From Klebsiella sp. BIGb0407 (lineage in GTDB: Bacteria > Pseudomonadota > Gammaproteobacteria > Enterobacterales > Enterobacteriaceae), in the NCBI RefSeq assembly GCF_024807845.1, contig NZ_JANUEQ010000013.1:1-64000 (forward strand): 64,000 nucleotides of DNA, given 5' to 3'. A program made the position numbers and the translations under genes. Positions 36,320 to 50,216 of the stretch are shown piece by piece (the first letter of the stretch is position 1; each line of letters opens with the position of its first letter). The notes beneath the pieces were generated by a model that searched no databases, had not been told where the DNA came from, and saw nothing but the letters and a program-made list of their open reading frames with translations.

Positions 36320-38521
36320 ATGATGACCACCAATAACAAACACTATGTGGTAAGCGCCAGCCGGTTCTCCCGTAAAAAAATCTCCGTCATATTGACGACG
36401 TTACTCGGTACGGCTTTACCTTTGCACGCAGCGGTACAGCAGGAAGATACGTTAGTCGTTACTGCGACTACCGCCCCGGAATCGCCTTCTTTACCCCTAA
36501 AAGGGATTGTTGCTAAAAGTAGCGATGCGGCAACAAAAACGGCGACCCCTCTGTTACTGACACCACAAAGTGTTTCTGTGGTCACACGTGCTCAGATGGA
36601 AGCGCAGGGCGTAGCATCTGTCTCTGATGCGCTGAGTTATACCAGCGGTGCTTTTACTAATTATCGCGGTTCTTCTAACCGTAACGATGAAGTGGTGGTT
36701 CGTGGTTTCCGTTATGCACCGAAGTTTCTTGATGGTCTGAGTTATGGGTTGAGTGGCCAGGGTGGCGCGAGTGGTCAGATAGATCCCTGGATGCTTGAGC
36801 GTGTGGAATTAGTCCATGGCCCGGCATCCGTGTTATATGGACAGGTTAACCCTGGTGGTCTGATTAATATGACCAGCAAGCGCCCGACAGTGGAACCTAT
36901 CCATAAAGTGCAGGCCCGTGCGGGTAATCAGCATTTGGGTGAAGTGGCTTTTGATTTTGGCGGGACATTGAGTGATGACAACTCATTGCTCTATCGTCTG
37001 AACGGTATTGCCAGTACTCAGCATCAATTTGTTAAAAACTACAAAGAAGAACGTTTTGCGATTGCCCCGGCGTTGACCTGGCTACCCAATAGCGATACCA
37101 GCTTTACCTTATTAGCCCATTACCAGAATGACCCTAAAGCGGGCTTCCGCAACTTCCTGCCGGATGTGGGAACGGTTAAGCCAACGGATGAAGGGCAGTA
37201 TATCCCTTATGATATGGATGTCAGTGATCCTGGATATAATTTGTCGAAGCGCGAACAGACTTCAGTAGGCTATCTGTTTGAGCATAATTTTAATGAAAAT
37301 ATCACCCTGGCGCAGAACCTGCGTTACTCGACCATCAATACCCGAAATAAATATATGGTCTACACCTGGAGCAATCCAGAAATCTCACAGACCAATATTT
37401 CCCGCCGTGCCCAGCGTGAAGACGGCCATGGTAATGAACTCGCTTTCGATAACCACCTGAATGCTAAATTCGATACCGGGCAGTTATCCCATAACGTGAT
37501 TATCGGTCTGGACTATAAATGGAGTGATACCACGTCTGAACTGTGGCGCGTGGGTGGCGATAAATATAACTTCGACTGGGCTAATCCGGTTTACGGCATA
37601 CCGGTTGATGAAAGTGAGATGACAAAGACTATCGACAGTCGGAAAAAGCTCGACCAGTTAGGTCTTTATTTACAGGATCAGCTGGAATGGCAAAACTGGA
37701 ACCTATTGATGTCAGGGCGACATGACTGGAGCGAAGTGCGTTCCTTCGATCGCACTAACGGTTCCCAGCAGAAACAAAATGACGGCAAGTTCACCGGCCG
37801 TGCTGCGTTGCTGTATGCATTTGATGTCGGCCTGTCCCCTTACATCAGCTACAGTACCTCGTTTGAACCTAATCTCGACAGAGGGGCTCCGGGTACAGCC
37901 GCCTTTAAACCGACGACCGGTGAACAAACGGAAGTCGGGGTAAAATATCAGCCGGTGGGAAGTGATACTCTGCTGAGCCTGTCGCTCTTTGATATTACGC
38001 AAAGGAATATTACGTCCTACAATAATGGTCTGGGTTATAACGAGCAGATCGGTAAAATCCGCTCTAAAGGATTTGAGAGCGAAGTGCACTCTCAACTGAC
38101 GCCTGAAATTGCGGTGATAGCCAATTACACGCTGACAGATCAGGTGATTAAAGAGAGTAATAAGGCGAATGAGGTAGGCAAAGCGATGGGGGCGGTTCCG
38201 CGCCATATGGCTTCGTTGTGGAGTACCTATACTTTCCTGAATAGTCCTTTACAGAGCCTCACCTTTGGTGGCGGCGTCCGTTATACCGGTAGCAGCTACG
38301 GCGATAATACCGAAACCACCCGGGTCCCCGCTTATACATTATATGACCTGATGACCCGCTATGATCTTGGGGAAGCGATTCCTACTCTGAAGGGTACAAC
38401 GGTACAGTTTAATGTCAGTAACCTGACAAATAAGCACTATGTTGCCTCCTGTAGTAACAGCGCAGCGTGCTTCTACGGCTCTGGCCGCAGTATGTTCGCA
38501 ACGGTGAGTTATAGCTGGTAG
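36320..38521 (+). CDS. TonB-dependent siderophore receptor, FhuA-like
   Basis: Outer-membrane gated barrel of about 733 residues. A signal peptide ends near LHAA, followed by a TonB box DTLVVTA (about 43-49), then the plug domain (about 60-185) with [54 protein letters not shown]. The C-terminal 22-strand barrel ends SYSW. The plug block and the end ([11 protein letters not shown]...CFYGSGR) match FhuA/FoxA/FcuA-type hydroxamate receptors rather than FepA. Two in-frame ATGs (36320, 36323) follow AGAG; the first is used here. Substrate is probably a hydroxamate such as ferrichrome. Confidence 0.9.
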   Translation: MMTTNNKHYVVSASRFSRKKISVILTTLLGTALPLHAAVQQEDTLVVTATTAPESPSLPLKGIVAKSSDAATKTATPLLLTPQSVSVVTRAQMEAQGVASVSDALSYTSGAFTNYRGSSNRNDEVVVRGFRYAPKFLDGLSYGLSGQGGASGQIDPWMLERVELVHGPASVLYGQVNPGGLINMTSKRPTVEPIHKVQARAGNQHLGEVAFDFGGTLSDDNSLLYRLNGIASTQHQFVKNYKEERFAIAPALTWLPNSDTSFTLLAHYQNDPKAGFRNFLPDVGTVKPTDEGQYIPYDMDVSDPGYNLSKREQTSVGYLFEHNFNENITLAQNLRYSTINTRNKYMVYTWSNPEISQTNISRRAQREDGHGNELAFDNHLNAKFDTGQLSHNVIIGLDYKWSDTTSELWRVGGDKYNFDWANPVYGIPVDESEMTKTIDSRKKLDQLGLYLQDQLEWQNWNLLMSGRHDWSEVRSFDRTNGSQQKQNDGKFTGRAALLYAFDVGLSPYISYSTSFEPNLDRGAPGTAAFKPTTGEQTEVGVKYQPVGSDTLLSLSLFDITQRNITSYNNGLGYNEQIGKIRSKGFESEVHSQLTPEIAVIANYTLTDQVIKESNKANEVGKAMGAVPRHMASLWSTYTFLNSPLQSLTFGGGVRYTGSSYGDNTETTRVPAYTLYDLMTRYDLGEAIPTLKGTTVQFNVSNLTNKHYVASCSNSAACFYGSGRSMFATVSYSW

Positions 38522-38542
38522 TTTTAGGTTGAGCTAATACAA

Positions 38543-38577
38543 AACGGCACCTGACTCAGTTAAAGTCAGGTGCCGTT
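38543..38577. terminator. Shared terminator of receptor and bgl operon
   Basis: Perfect 14-bp stem AACGGCACCTGACT / AGTCAGGTGCCGTT between convergent genes. Read leftwards it is followed by TTGTATT. Confidence 0.85.
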
Positions 38578-38613
38578 CAGATTAACCCCTAATTTTAGAT
38601 GCCGCTAATGGCA

Positions 38614-40317
<1,704 letters not shown>

Positions 40318-40346
40318 TCAGCCAGAGAGGCTGAAGGCTGGTGGTG

Positions 40347-40664
40347 TTATTTTGACGCGAGCATTTCTTTTCTTAAGGCAATAATCTCTTTTGCCAGATC
40401 CTGACACAGCATGGCTGTCATCAGATGATCCTGGGCATGAACAAGGATCAGATTGACGGTGACTTTTCCGCAACCTTCATCCTGCCCGATTAATGCTGTC
40501 TGAATTTTATGGGCTTCCCGGCAGGCCAGTTCTGATGATTCCATCAGCTGGTCTGCTTCATCCCATGATTTGTTACGTGCTGCGGATATCGCTTCCATGG
40601 CATCAGAACGGGCTTGTCCGGCATAGATAAGCAGTTCCATAACAGTACTTTCATCGGCAAACAT
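40347..40664 (-). CDS. PTS lactose/cellobiose EIIA component
   Basis: 105 residues, a three-helix bundle of the lactose/cellobiose EIIA family. The phosphohistidine is in the C-terminal helix segment LILVHAQDHLMTAML; the earlier LLIYAGQARSDAMEAISAA is the conserved N-terminal helix. Passes phosphate from HPr to the separate EIIB. Lies 20 bp after the EIIC gene. Confidence 0.93.
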   Translation of the reverse strand: MFADESTVMELLIYAGQARSDAMEAISAARNKSWDEADQLMESSELACREAHKIQTALIGQDEGCGKVTVNLILVHAQDHLMTAMLCQDLAKEIIALRKEMLASK

Positions 40665-40684
40665 GGTTCTTCTCCGTAATAGTA

Positions 40685-42007
40685 TTATTTCGTAGCCTCG
40701 GCGGTAAGGACCTTATTAGAGGCAATAACAAAGGGTAAATAAATTAATGTTGATACCGCCAGACACAAGAGGCCTACACACAGCGCGAGCCAGTTTCCTC
40801 CTGTACCAAAGAAGGCAATTAATGGCCCGGGCGTGGTCCAGGGGACGGCATAAGCAATTGGCGGAATAATTTCCATGGTGACAAAGAAATAACCGATTAA
40901 GCTGTTAACAAATGGCACGGTAATAAATGGCACGACCATAATCGGGTTTAATACAATCGGCAGGCCAAAAATAACCGGCTCATTAATATTAAACAGTCCC
41001 GGAATAAAGGCCATTTTGGCGATATCACGATAATCAGTACGACGTGAAGCAATGAAAATAGCCAGCAACAGGCCCAGCGTCATGCCTGAACCACCGTAGT
41101 TGGCAAAGGCATCATTGATGCTACCCCAGGTAATAGGGTAAGGCGCTCCCCAGGTAGTTCCGTTAGTTGCCGCGAAGGAGAGGTTTTCCAGATTGGCTTC
41201 AGAGAAAATGGTTTCGCGGATAGCGGCAACCGTATTCGGGCCGTGAATACCCAGTACCCAGAGGAAGTTGGCTACGACACCGAGGATCAGAACCGCAACG
41301 ATGTTAGTGCCCATATCTTTCAGCGGTGCCTGGATCAGGGTATAGATCAGCTCATTCAGGCCATTAGGTGAGATTTTCGTCAGCAGATAGTTCAGGACTG
41401 AGAAGAAAACCATGACAAAGAAAATAGGGATCAAAACTTTAAATGACCGGGCAACCGCCGGGGGAACGGCATCGGGCATTGTGATGGTAATTTTCGGGTT
41501 ACGAGACAGGCGACAAAATATTTCGCTGGTCAGCATCGCAACAATAATGGCAACAAACAATCCTTGTGGGCCCAGGTATTGAGTCGTCAAATAAGCCTGA
41601 CTGTCCACCATATGATAGGGGGTATAGACCACAAAGAAGGCGCCGATTGCCGTTAATCCACATAACAAATCATCTTGCTGATAACTGATCGCGATATTAC
41701 GTGCGACCAGAAACGCAATCATAATCGACATGATATTAACGGAACCATTCATGACCGGCGAAAAAACGTTTTGTGCTTCAGCTAAGTTAGGGAATATCGT
41801 TCCCAGATGTAGCAGTGAAGCAATAAACCCATCCGGTGACAGAATGGCAAAGTTAATTAATACGATCAGTGAGCTTGCCATGACGATAGGGAATGACAAG
41901 ATAAATGCATCACGAATAGCCGAAACGTGTATCTGAGAATTTAATTTAATCGCGATAGGGACAAGAATTCTTTCCATGCCGCGTTCAAAGGCATCCATTA
42001 AACTCAT
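40685..42007 (-). CDS. PTS lactose/cellobiose EIIC permease
   Basis: 440 residues, about ten hydrophobic segments. The family motif NINEPVIFGLPIVLNPIMVVPF near 335-357 forms the sugar site, and GIHGPNTV near 255 is also typical. The start ERGMERILVPIAIKLNSQIHVSAIRDAF is the usual ChbC/CelB opening. Takes up a beta-linked disaccharide or aryl glucoside. It is unusual that 229 bp separate it from the EIIB gene upstream. Confidence 0.93.
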   Translation of the reverse strand: MSLMDAFERGMERILVPIAIKLNSQIHVSAIRDAFILSFPIVMASSLIVLINFAILSPDGFIASLLHLGTIFPNLAEAQNVFSPVMNGSVNIMSIMIAFLVARNIAISYQQDDLLCGLTAIGAFFVVYTPYHMVDSQAYLTTQYLGPQGLFVAIIVAMLTSEIFCRLSRNPKITITMPDAVPPAVARSFKVLIPIFFVMVFFSVLNYLLTKISPNGLNELIYTLIQAPLKDMGTNIVAVLILGVVANFLWVLGIHGPNTVAAIRETIFSEANLENLSFAATNGTTWGAPYPITWGSINDAFANYGGSGMTLGLLLAIFIASRRTDYRDIAKMAFIPGLFNINEPVIFGLPIVLNPIMVVPFITVPFVNSLIGYFFVTMEIIPPIAYAVPWTTPGPLIAFFGTGGNWLALCVGLLCLAVSTLIYLPFVIASNKVLTAEATK

Positions 42008-42155
42008 GATGAGCCCTTTATAGTTAATATACTCTTCACACCAAAAAATGCCTGAATAAAACTTATGTTTTATTCCTGCAAATGTTCAGCGATTAGGAGT
42101 ATGAAATTGTTATTGGATACGTGTTATTTATAAAGCAGTTTAATATCATAGCCGT

Positions 42156-42192
42156 GGCAAGTTATTTTCATTAATAAATGAAAAAACTTACC
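42156..42192 (-). other. Hairpin between EIIB and EIIC genes
   Basis: GGTAAGTTTTTTCAT pairs imperfectly with ATGAAAATAACTTGCC 44 bp after the EIIB stop. No T-run follows. It may adjust the relative amount of EIIB or mark a processing site. Confidence 0.45.
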
Positions 42193-42236
42193 CGAGTATA
42201 AAAATAGAATTTATGCAGTTATGAGCCACATGAAGA

Positions 42237-42551
42237 CTAGTGGTTTTCAATCAAATTCAAGGCTGTTTCTAATACCGCTTTTCCATCCATCTGGCCGTAC
42301 TGTTTCATATCGATAACGGCGACGGGAATTTTCCCTTGGGTAATATCTTCAATTTCTTTTTTCTGGAAACGAACCTGAGGTCCTAACAGTACAACATCGG
42401 CCTCATTTTTCTTGATTTTATCCTTAGCTTCAGAGATAGCGAGAGCATTAATATTGACTTCAACTTGGCTTGCACCAGCATGTTCCTGCATACGTTTTAC
42501 CAGCATACTGGTTGACATGCCTGCTGCACAGACTAAGAGTATATTCTTCAT
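42237..42551 (-). CDS. PTS lactose/cellobiose EIIB component
   Basis: 104 residues. The phosphocysteine loop LLVCAAGMSTSMLVKRMQ is at 4-21 (Cys8), followed by a Rossmann-like fold with DVVLLGPQVRFQ and IPVAVIDMKQYGQMDG, as in ChbB/CelA. First gene of the leftward operon, with the GntR gene divergent across a 197-bp gap. Confidence 0.93.
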   Translation of the reverse strand: MKNILLVCAAGMSTSMLVKRMQEHAGASQVEVNINALAISEAKDKIKKNEADVVLLGPQVRFQKKEIEDITQGKIPVAVIDMKQYGQMDGKAVLETALNLIENH

Positions 42552-42619
42552 AGTGATCTTCTCGATAGATGTTGCTGTTCAGGTTGAGAAACAAGTTAAT
42601 GAATATCAATCTGAACATC

Positions 42620-42635
42620 TGCCATTTTGATCACA
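42620..42635. promoter_or_regulatory. Weak CRP-like site between EIIB and gntR genes
   Basis: TGCCATTTTGATCACA has one perfect half-site (TCACA) and a poor other half. It lies about 70 bp before the EIIB start. Confidence 0.3.
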
Positions 42636-42748
42636 GTTAGTAAGGGCTGAGTGGTTTAAAAACAGAGATAAAAATGAACATATGCTACATTTAGTAGTGG
42701 GATTTGATTGTAAATAACTGATTTAAAATTAAAAAAAGAGGTTCAAAA

Positions 42749-43468
42749 GTGGTTTACAAAGATGTCATTATCTTACTAAAAAGTAAAATAGCCAGCCCGA
42801 CCTACAATATTGGCGATATGCTTCCGACCGAAAAGGAGCTGGCAGAACTCTATAATGTCTCGCGTAATACCCTGCGAAAAGCACTGAAAGTACTGGAAGA
42901 TGAAGAGTTTATTGAACGGCGGCATGGTTCAGGTACTTATATCAGAAATAAGCATTTTCAGACCTCCGTGACCCATATGGACAGCTTTACTGAAATTGCT
43001 AAAAAAGAAGGAAAAAAGGCCAACAGTCAGGTCTTAAGGTTTGAACTTCAAACTGCTTCAGAGGATATTGCCGGTCGTTTACGTCTGGCTGTGGGAGATC
43101 CTGTTTATTATTCTAAACGATTACGCTTTATCGATAATATTCCGATGCAGCTGGAAGAAACCTGGATGTCGGTGAATCAGTTCCCTGATTTGACGATTAA
43201 CCATATGAAACAATCGAAGTTCTCGTACATTGAGAAAGAGTGTGGGATTCAGATAATCGGCTGCTATGAGTCGTTCCAGCCGGTACACCCGACGCATGAA
43301 ATTGCCAAAATGCTCAATATTAGTACCCGCGATCCGATTATAAAAATGGAAACGCAGTCGATCGATGAGAGTAATAACCCCGTTGATTACTCTATTCTTT
43401 ACAATAACTCCTTCGAATTCCAGGTTAAATATTTCTTATCGCGCAAGATGTTAACTCATATTCCCTGA
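42749..43468 (+). CDS. GntR-family regulator (HutC subfamily) of the beta-glucoside genes
   Basis: 239 residues. The GntR winged helix (1-70) contains GDMLPTEKELAELYNVSRNTLRKALKVLEDEEFIERRHGSGTYI. A UTRA effector domain follows (about 90-235) with YYSKRLRFIDNIPMQLEETWM. GTG start with AGAGGTT upstream. It is divergent from the PTS operon and upstream of the kinase-glucosidase genes. HutC/UTRA regulators usually sense the phosphorylated sugar; control of both sides is inferred. Confidence 0.9.
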   Translation: MVYKDVIILLKSKIASPTYNIGDMLPTEKELAELYNVSRNTLRKALKVLEDEEFIERRHGSGTYIRNKHFQTSVTHMDSFTEIAKKEGKKANSQVLRFELQTASEDIAGRLRLAVGDPVYYSKRLRFIDNIPMQLEETWMSVNQFPDLTINHMKQSKFSYIEKECGIQIIGCYESFQPVHPTHEIAKMLNISTRDPIIKMETQSIDESNNPVDYSILYNNSFEFQVKYFLSRKMLTHIP

Positions 43469-43853
43469 CAGAGAATTTTCTTTTTTCATCAGCAATGAAT
43501 TGTGCTGCCGGGAGACTGGATTGTGAATACTGATCACAGTTCCCGGTTAAAAAATGGTTCAATAAAAATCAAATAACTGCACCTCTTACCCAGAGAGAGT
43601 GGAAACTATCACCTTTCTGTGACCTGAGTAATTGTAAAACAGGTTCAAAAGTTGTTCATTTCGTTAACTCTCCTTACCTTGCTTATTAGCCGGGTGATTC
43701 ATTAGTATTTTCCTAAACCTGACGCCAGATAATTAAGCTAAAACCTATCAAGCTTTATTTACTGGTTAATAACACCAGCATGTCATCGTTTTTCCCTCTC
43801 TCAAGAGGAAGGGAACATCATCAATTGAATGTCTGGTAGACAGAGGTCATCGC
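43469..43853. promoter_or_regulatory. Control region of the kinase-glucosidase operon
   Basis: 385 bp without a gene. It contains a stem CCGGGA...TCCCGG with an inner TGTGA/TCACA (43509-43547), a TGTGA half-site near 43619, and AGGTTCAAAAGT at 43641-43652. The same 12-mer occurs at 42739-42750, overlapping the start of the GntR gene. Confidence 0.4.
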
Positions 43854-46192
<2,339 letters not shown>

Positions 46193-46206
46193 TCGACGGC
46201 GTTATC

Positions 46207-46239
46207 TCCTGCTTCTGGCTGAGAAAGCCAGAAGCAGGA
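46207..46239 (+). terminator. Hairpin after the GH1 gene
   Basis: Perfect 14-bp stem TCCTGCTTCTGGCT / AGCCAGAAGCAGGA, GAGAA loop, followed by A-rich rather than T-rich sequence. Confidence 0.7.
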
Positions 46240-46343
46240 AACACAAAAACATAAAGGATTGAGTCAGTTGCCTGATGACCAGGCTTAGCGGATAATCGTT
46301 TGCAGGTAAGCCCATATTAGAATATGCAGACGGAACTCCCATC

Positions 46344-47231
46344 GTGATCGATTTTCATCACTATATTACACAAGCAAAATACTACGACGAAACCCTGACC
46401 GATAGCGCGATTATCACTGAAGATAATATTGCTGGTCTCAGTTACTCCCTCTATTTGCAGCATGATGAGCCGGACCATGTAGTCACTATTTATCATGGCG
46501 GTGGCGTCAATCGTGCCGCTGGCTATCCCATTCTGGCCCAACAACTGAGTACGATCCCGGGCGTCGCTGTCTGCCTGGTTGATATTCGTAGCCATGGAGA
46601 ATCAACGGGAGAACGTGGGAAAGTTGAGAGCCCTGAGCGCATCTGGGAAGATGTTGATACCCTGTCAGGTGAAATTAATCGCCGCTTTCCACAGGCACGT
46701 AAACATTTACTTGGCCATTCCAGCGGCGCTGGCATGCTGCTGAACTATCTTACCCGCTATCCGTTCAAACAGCATGCCGATAGCCTGATTATGCTGGCTC
46801 CTGAACTTGGCCCCTTTGCCAGAATAGCTCCCGCTACGACTATTACCCAAAGCTTTGCCAAAGTGCGCAAGTGGCCATTTATCATTAATGCTATCAGCGG
46901 GGGATTATTGTTTGGGCAGTTCCCGGCCATCAAACTTAATTTCCCGGCCTCAGTACTGGCGACGACGCCAGGTCTTGTCAGTAAGTACAGCGTTAATATG
47001 GCGAATGCCCTGACTCCGCGTAACCCGGACAAGCAGCTGACTGAACTGCCGCTACCAACGCTCTTCCTGGCGGCTGGTCGCGATGAACTCTTTAGCGCTC
47101 AGTCATTAGCTGATTTTGCCAGCCGGTATGGCAATGCCCGGCTTCAGTTCAGATTGCTTGAAAATAGTACACACCTGGACTGCATATTTAGTGCTTATCG
47201 GGATGTGGGGCAGTATTTAACAGAATATTAA
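46344..47231 (+). CDS. Alpha/beta hydrolase, serine aminopeptidase S33/lysophospholipase-like
   Basis: 295 residues, no signal peptide. TIYHGGGVNRAAG near 48-60 gives the oxyanion region, the nucleophile elbow GHSSG is at 124-128 (Ser126), an acid Asp lies in LAAGRDELFS near 250, and a catalytic His in ENSTHLDCIF near 277. The family includes monoacylglycerol lipases and esterases. GTG start; the spacing to a weak GGA site is adequate. It lies 151 bp behind the GH1 gene and its hairpin, so cotranscription is uncertain. Substrate unknown. Confidence 0.8.
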   Translation: MIDFHHYITQAKYYDETLTDSAIITEDNIAGLSYSLYLQHDEPDHVVTIYHGGGVNRAAGYPILAQQLSTIPGVAVCLVDIRSHGESTGERGKVESPERIWEDVDTLSGEINRRFPQARKHLLGHSSGAGMLLNYLTRYPFKQHADSLIMLAPELGPFARIAPATTITQSFAKVRKWPFIINAISGGLLFGQFPAIKLNFPASVLATTPGLVSKYSVNMANALTPRNPDKQLTELPLPTLFLAAGRDELFSAQSLADFASRYGNARLQFRLLENSTHLDCIFSAYRDVGQYLTEY

Positions 47232-47431
47232 CGGAAGGGCGGCTGTCAGGTAAAGAAATATGGCAGCCAGTAAGTATAGCACTGTTCCGATGAAGCAGAA
47301 AAAAGTAATACCTGATATTTTAAATAATGGGAGGTAGAGATGATAAATGGAATGATCTCTTTGATTTCTTACTTAATATCTGGCCATATTATTGGATTAT
47401 TTATTACAGGGTCAATTTTAAGGATAAGAAT

Positions 47432-47731
47432 ATGGCAGCAGTAATTGATAAAGCACTAGACTTCATTGGCGGTATGGATACCTCAGCAACAGAACCACAT
47501 TCAATGGATGAAAGCACGATTAAAGGAATGCTTAAGTATTTGAAAGAATTGGGAGTGTCCACTGATGTCACTGATATTACTGCACGCGGTAATCAGGATG
47601 GGTGGAATACCGGCTTTACCAGTAAAATCGTCGAATGGGCCGACAGGGTTGATTCCGGCGAACATATTGTTATCAAAAACCCAGAGTATTTTTCTTCCTA
47701 TATGCGGGAGCAACTCAGAGAGTTGGTGTGA
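47432..47731 (+). CDS. yoaC: YoaC-like DUF1889 family protein
   Basis: 99 residues, small soluble helical protein. The text AVIDKALDFIGGMDTSA, MDESTIKGMLKYLKELGV and IKNPEYFSSYMREQLRELV match E. coli YoaC closely. The ATG at 47432 is chosen because AAGGA lies 8 bases upstream and homology begins there; the frame is open further left from 47327. Function unknown in the family. Confidence 0.88.
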   Translation: MAAVIDKALDFIGGMDTSATEPHSMDESTIKGMLKYLKELGVSTDVTDITARGNQDGWNTGFTSKIVEWADRVDSGEHIVIKNPEYFSSYMREQLRELV

Positions 47732-47762
47732 GTAACAAACCCCTTAACTGACTGACCTGACC

Positions 47763-47797
47763 GGACGCTTTACCTTATACCAGGTGGCGTCCATTTT
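47763..47797. terminator. Terminator between yoaC and the transthyretin-like gene
   Basis: GGACGC...ACCT / AGGT...GCGTCC stem followed by ATTTTATATTT; it sits between convergent genes. Confidence 0.8.
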
Positions 47798-47810
47798 ATA
47801 TTTAAATAAT

Positions 47811-48236
47811 TTAGCTTCCGCGATAAGTTGAATATCCGTACTGACTCAGCAATAGAGGTACGTGATAGTGCTCACCCGATTTTTTCACATTAATAATTAC
47901 CGGGACATCAGTAAAGAAAGTATCTTGTTTTTGCGCGGCATAATAAGCGCCTGTTTCAAAGGTTACGCGATAATTTCCTGGTTCAATATCTTTTCCTTCC
48001 GGATACAGACCCGCAATACGGCCATTATCATTAGTGACAGCCGAATTTAAACGGACCCACTTATCCCCCTCTTTTTTATCCAGTAATACGGTGACCCCTT
48101 CTGAGGGAATACCCGTTTGTAGATTAAGAACATGAACGCTCAGTGGGTTTTTAACCATGGGAGTTGTTGCTGCAAGTGCAAGTCCTGATGCAGTTATTAG
48201 TGTTAATGCCAGCGAAGATTTCAATATATTATTCAT
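47811..48236 (-). CDS. hiuH: Periplasmic 5-hydroxyisourate hydrolase (transthyretin-like)
   Basis: 141 residues. A signal peptide (1-22, ending GLALA) precedes a transthyretin-like fold. Family features are LSVHVLNLQTGIPSEGVTVLL, DNGRIAG, ETGAYYAAQ, HYHVPLLLSQYGYSTYRGS; the C-terminal YRGS and the active-site His and Arg of HIU hydrolases are all present. It hydrolyses 5-hydroxyisourate in urate breakdown. The signal peptide resembles the periplasmic form known from Salmonella and E. coli (HiuH/YedX). No other urate gene adjoins. Confidence 0.92.
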   Translation of the reverse strand: MNNILKSSLALTLITASGLALAATTPMVKNPLSVHVLNLQTGIPSEGVTVLLDKKEGDKWVRLNSAVTNDNGRIAGLYPEGKDIEPGNYRVTFETGAYYAAQKQDTFFTDVPVIINVKKSGEHYHVPLLLSQYGYSTYRGS

Positions 48237-48366
48237 GTTAACTCCAGTGAGAGGTGATAAAGACTAATATACCTCTAAAATTAGTCCCGACAGCCTTTGG
48301 ATGTCAACGGCAGAAAGTTAAACTTTTGTTTAATATTATCCATAGCTACAAGGGTGTATATATTGG

Positions 48367-49020
48367 TTATATTTTATATATCGTAGGTATAATCTGCCAC
48401 AGAATAACACCCGAGAAAAAGATTAAAATAGCACCCGCAGCACGCTCAAACAGATAAATACGCCGTTTTAAATGATACTGAATCGCAGGCAGACCAATCG
48501 ATGATACCACCAGGAGATTCCAGATAAACACCACGCTTACCATCCATAGCCCACAGATACTTTGCTGTAATACCGTGACATTAGCGCCCAGCAGACTGGT
48601 CATGAGCGCCAGATAAAACAGCGCATTCTTGGGATTCAACAGGGATGATGCCAGCCCCAGTAAAAACTGTGCCGGAACAGAAGGGCGCTGCACTGTAACA
48701 GCATTAAGCACAATGCCTTCAGGCTGACTACGACAGAGCCGGGAACCAATCCATAACAGATAGGCTGCCCCAGCCAGTTCAATGGCGATAAATAAATGGG
48801 GCATCTCACGTAGCTCACTCCAGCCGATTATCGCCAGCAGAATATAGAGCGCATTACCGGTCGCAATACCCGCCACAATCCCGATACTGCCCGCAACCCG
48901 GTAGCGAATCGCATATCCGGTTAATAAGAAAAAATCGGGGCCGGGACTTAAAAGTGCAACAAAATGGGATATCACCAGCAGTGGAAAGGCAGCAGGAAAC
49001 AAGCTTTGCCATAGATCCAT
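48367..49020 (-). CDS. LysE/RhtB-family amino-acid exporter
   Basis: 217 residues, about six membrane helices. VALLSPGPDFFLLTGYAIRY with the conserved PGPD is near 22-42, ATGNALYILLAIIG near 53-66, and SLLNPKNALFYLALM near 130-144. The arrangement is that of RhtB/LysE threonine, homoserine or lysine exporters. It follows an AraC regulator on the same strand by 53 bp. Substrate unknown. Confidence 0.88.
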   Translation of the reverse strand: MDLWQSLFPAAFPLLVISHFVALLSPGPDFFLLTGYAIRYRVAGSIGIVAGIATGNALYILLAIIGWSELREMPHLFIAIELAGAAYLLWIGSRLCRSQPEGIVLNAVTVQRPSVPAQFLLGLASSLLNPKNALFYLALMTSLLGANVTVLQQSICGLWMVSVVFIWNLLVVSSIGLPAIQYHLKRRIYLFERAAGAILIFFSGVILWQIIPTIYKI

Positions 49021-49073
49021 GATAAAAAACCTCAGTTAATCGTTTCTGAGGCCACTGTATGGCAGACGCAGTA

Positions 49074-49925
49074 CTAATTATTGTCCATTATTGATTTACT
49101 CAGGGCATATTGTCTGGGCGTAGCGGCGGTATAACGAACAAAGGTTTTGTGGAAATGGCTCTGATCGGCAAACCCGCTATCATTCCCGGCATCAATGATA
49201 TTTCTGCCCTCACGTAACAGAGATTTGGCATATTCAATGCGAGTGATATTTAAAAAACTTCCCGGCGTGAGCCCGGTATCCTGTTTAAAGGTTCTGATCA
49301 GCGTCTCTTTACACAGGGATATTTCCTGAGCCAGAGTGTCAAGCGTTGGTGGTGACTCCGGGCAGGCGAGAATACGTTGCTGCAATACCTGGCTTGAAGA
49401 ACGCAGCGGCGGAGCGATGGCCGGTTGTATCCCCGGAAGATCACGCACAAACCTGGTTATTGCCGCGGTAATATCGCTGATATTATTGCGCTGTATCGCA
49501 CAGACAATATTCAGATACTGCTGGAAAAGAGCGGCATCCTGAATCACCGGCTGGGTACTGAGCAGGGGCTGTAAACCATATCCGAGTGCTGCCTGGCACC
49601 ATTCAACATCAAGATAGAGCATATGATAGCTACGCGCTCTCGAGCCCACAGGATTACAACTGTGTGGTGCGCCAGCATTAATAACCACAATATCCCCAAC
49701 CTGCAACTGACAGACAATTCCGTCAATCACGCAGCATGTTCCACCTTCAATAATCGCCCCCAGAGAGAGCTGTGCATGCTGGTGAAGCTTATAGGCACAA
49801 GTACTTGCCCAAGTTGAACGTAACTCCACCCAGGAAAGCTCTGAACACCGCCAGAAAGACTGATTAATATCGCGTACCTGGGACACTATAGCTCTCCGCC
49901 AGCCTGATGCCATCTTACCAGTCAT
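49074..49925 (-). CDS. AraC-family transcriptional regulator
   Basis: 283 residues. An N-terminal cupin-like sensing domain (about 35-130, with HQHAQLSLGAIIEGG and GDIVVINAGAPHSCNP) is joined to a C-terminal double helix-turn-helix (about 185-280, LAQEISLCKETLIRTFKQDTGLTPGSFLNITRIEYAKSLL...GFADQSHFHKTFVRYTAATPRQY). It is the YbfI/RhaS-like class often linked with LysE exporters; it probably activates the exporter directly downstream. Confidence 0.88.
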   Translation of the reverse strand: MTGKMASGWRRAIVSQVRDINQSFWRCSELSWVELRSTWASTCAYKLHQHAQLSLGAIIEGGTCCVIDGIVCQLQVGDIVVINAGAPHSCNPVGSRARSYHMLYLDVEWCQAALGYGLQPLLSTQPVIQDAALFQQYLNIVCAIQRNNISDITAAITRFVRDLPGIQPAIAPPLRSSSQVLQQRILACPESPPTLDTLAQEISLCKETLIRTFKQDTGLTPGSFLNITRIEYAKSLLREGRNIIDAGNDSGFADQSHFHKTFVRYTAATPRQYALSKSIMDNN

Positions 49926-50005
49926 AAAGCATACAGGTTTAGTGCTAGGGCTGCGACGTTAATACTTGTTATGGCTTCCTGAATAATTTTGGTTTTTAGC
50001 CATTT

Positions 50006-50077
50006 TTAGGCATACCTTTTTCTAAGGCGCTGATTTTCGTTTTCCAGCTTTTTCAGACGTGCAACGCGATTTTTTCA
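50006..50077 (-). pseudogene. IS3-family orfA remnant
   Basis: The minus strand reads RVARLKKLENENQRLRKRYA followed by a stop, the leucine-zipper tail that ends many IS3-family OrfA proteins. Only about 24 codons remain; the helix-turn-helix part and the downstream orfB are missing here. Decayed transposon fragment. Confidence 0.5.
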
Positions 50078-50216
50078 TAGAATTCTCATCAGTTCAGATT
50101 ACGAGAAAATTATATTTATAAACACACCAGTTTTTAGGGCGAGTGGACATGAAGTATTGTAAAAATTCTATTCGAATACAAGTAAATGACTGTGATCTGA
50201 AACCGTAAACGCAGGT

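Noticed and set aside
36343-36585. 80-codon minus-strand frame inside the receptor gene
   Set aside because: Antisense shadow of the signal peptide and TonB-box region; the plus frame clearly encodes the receptor.
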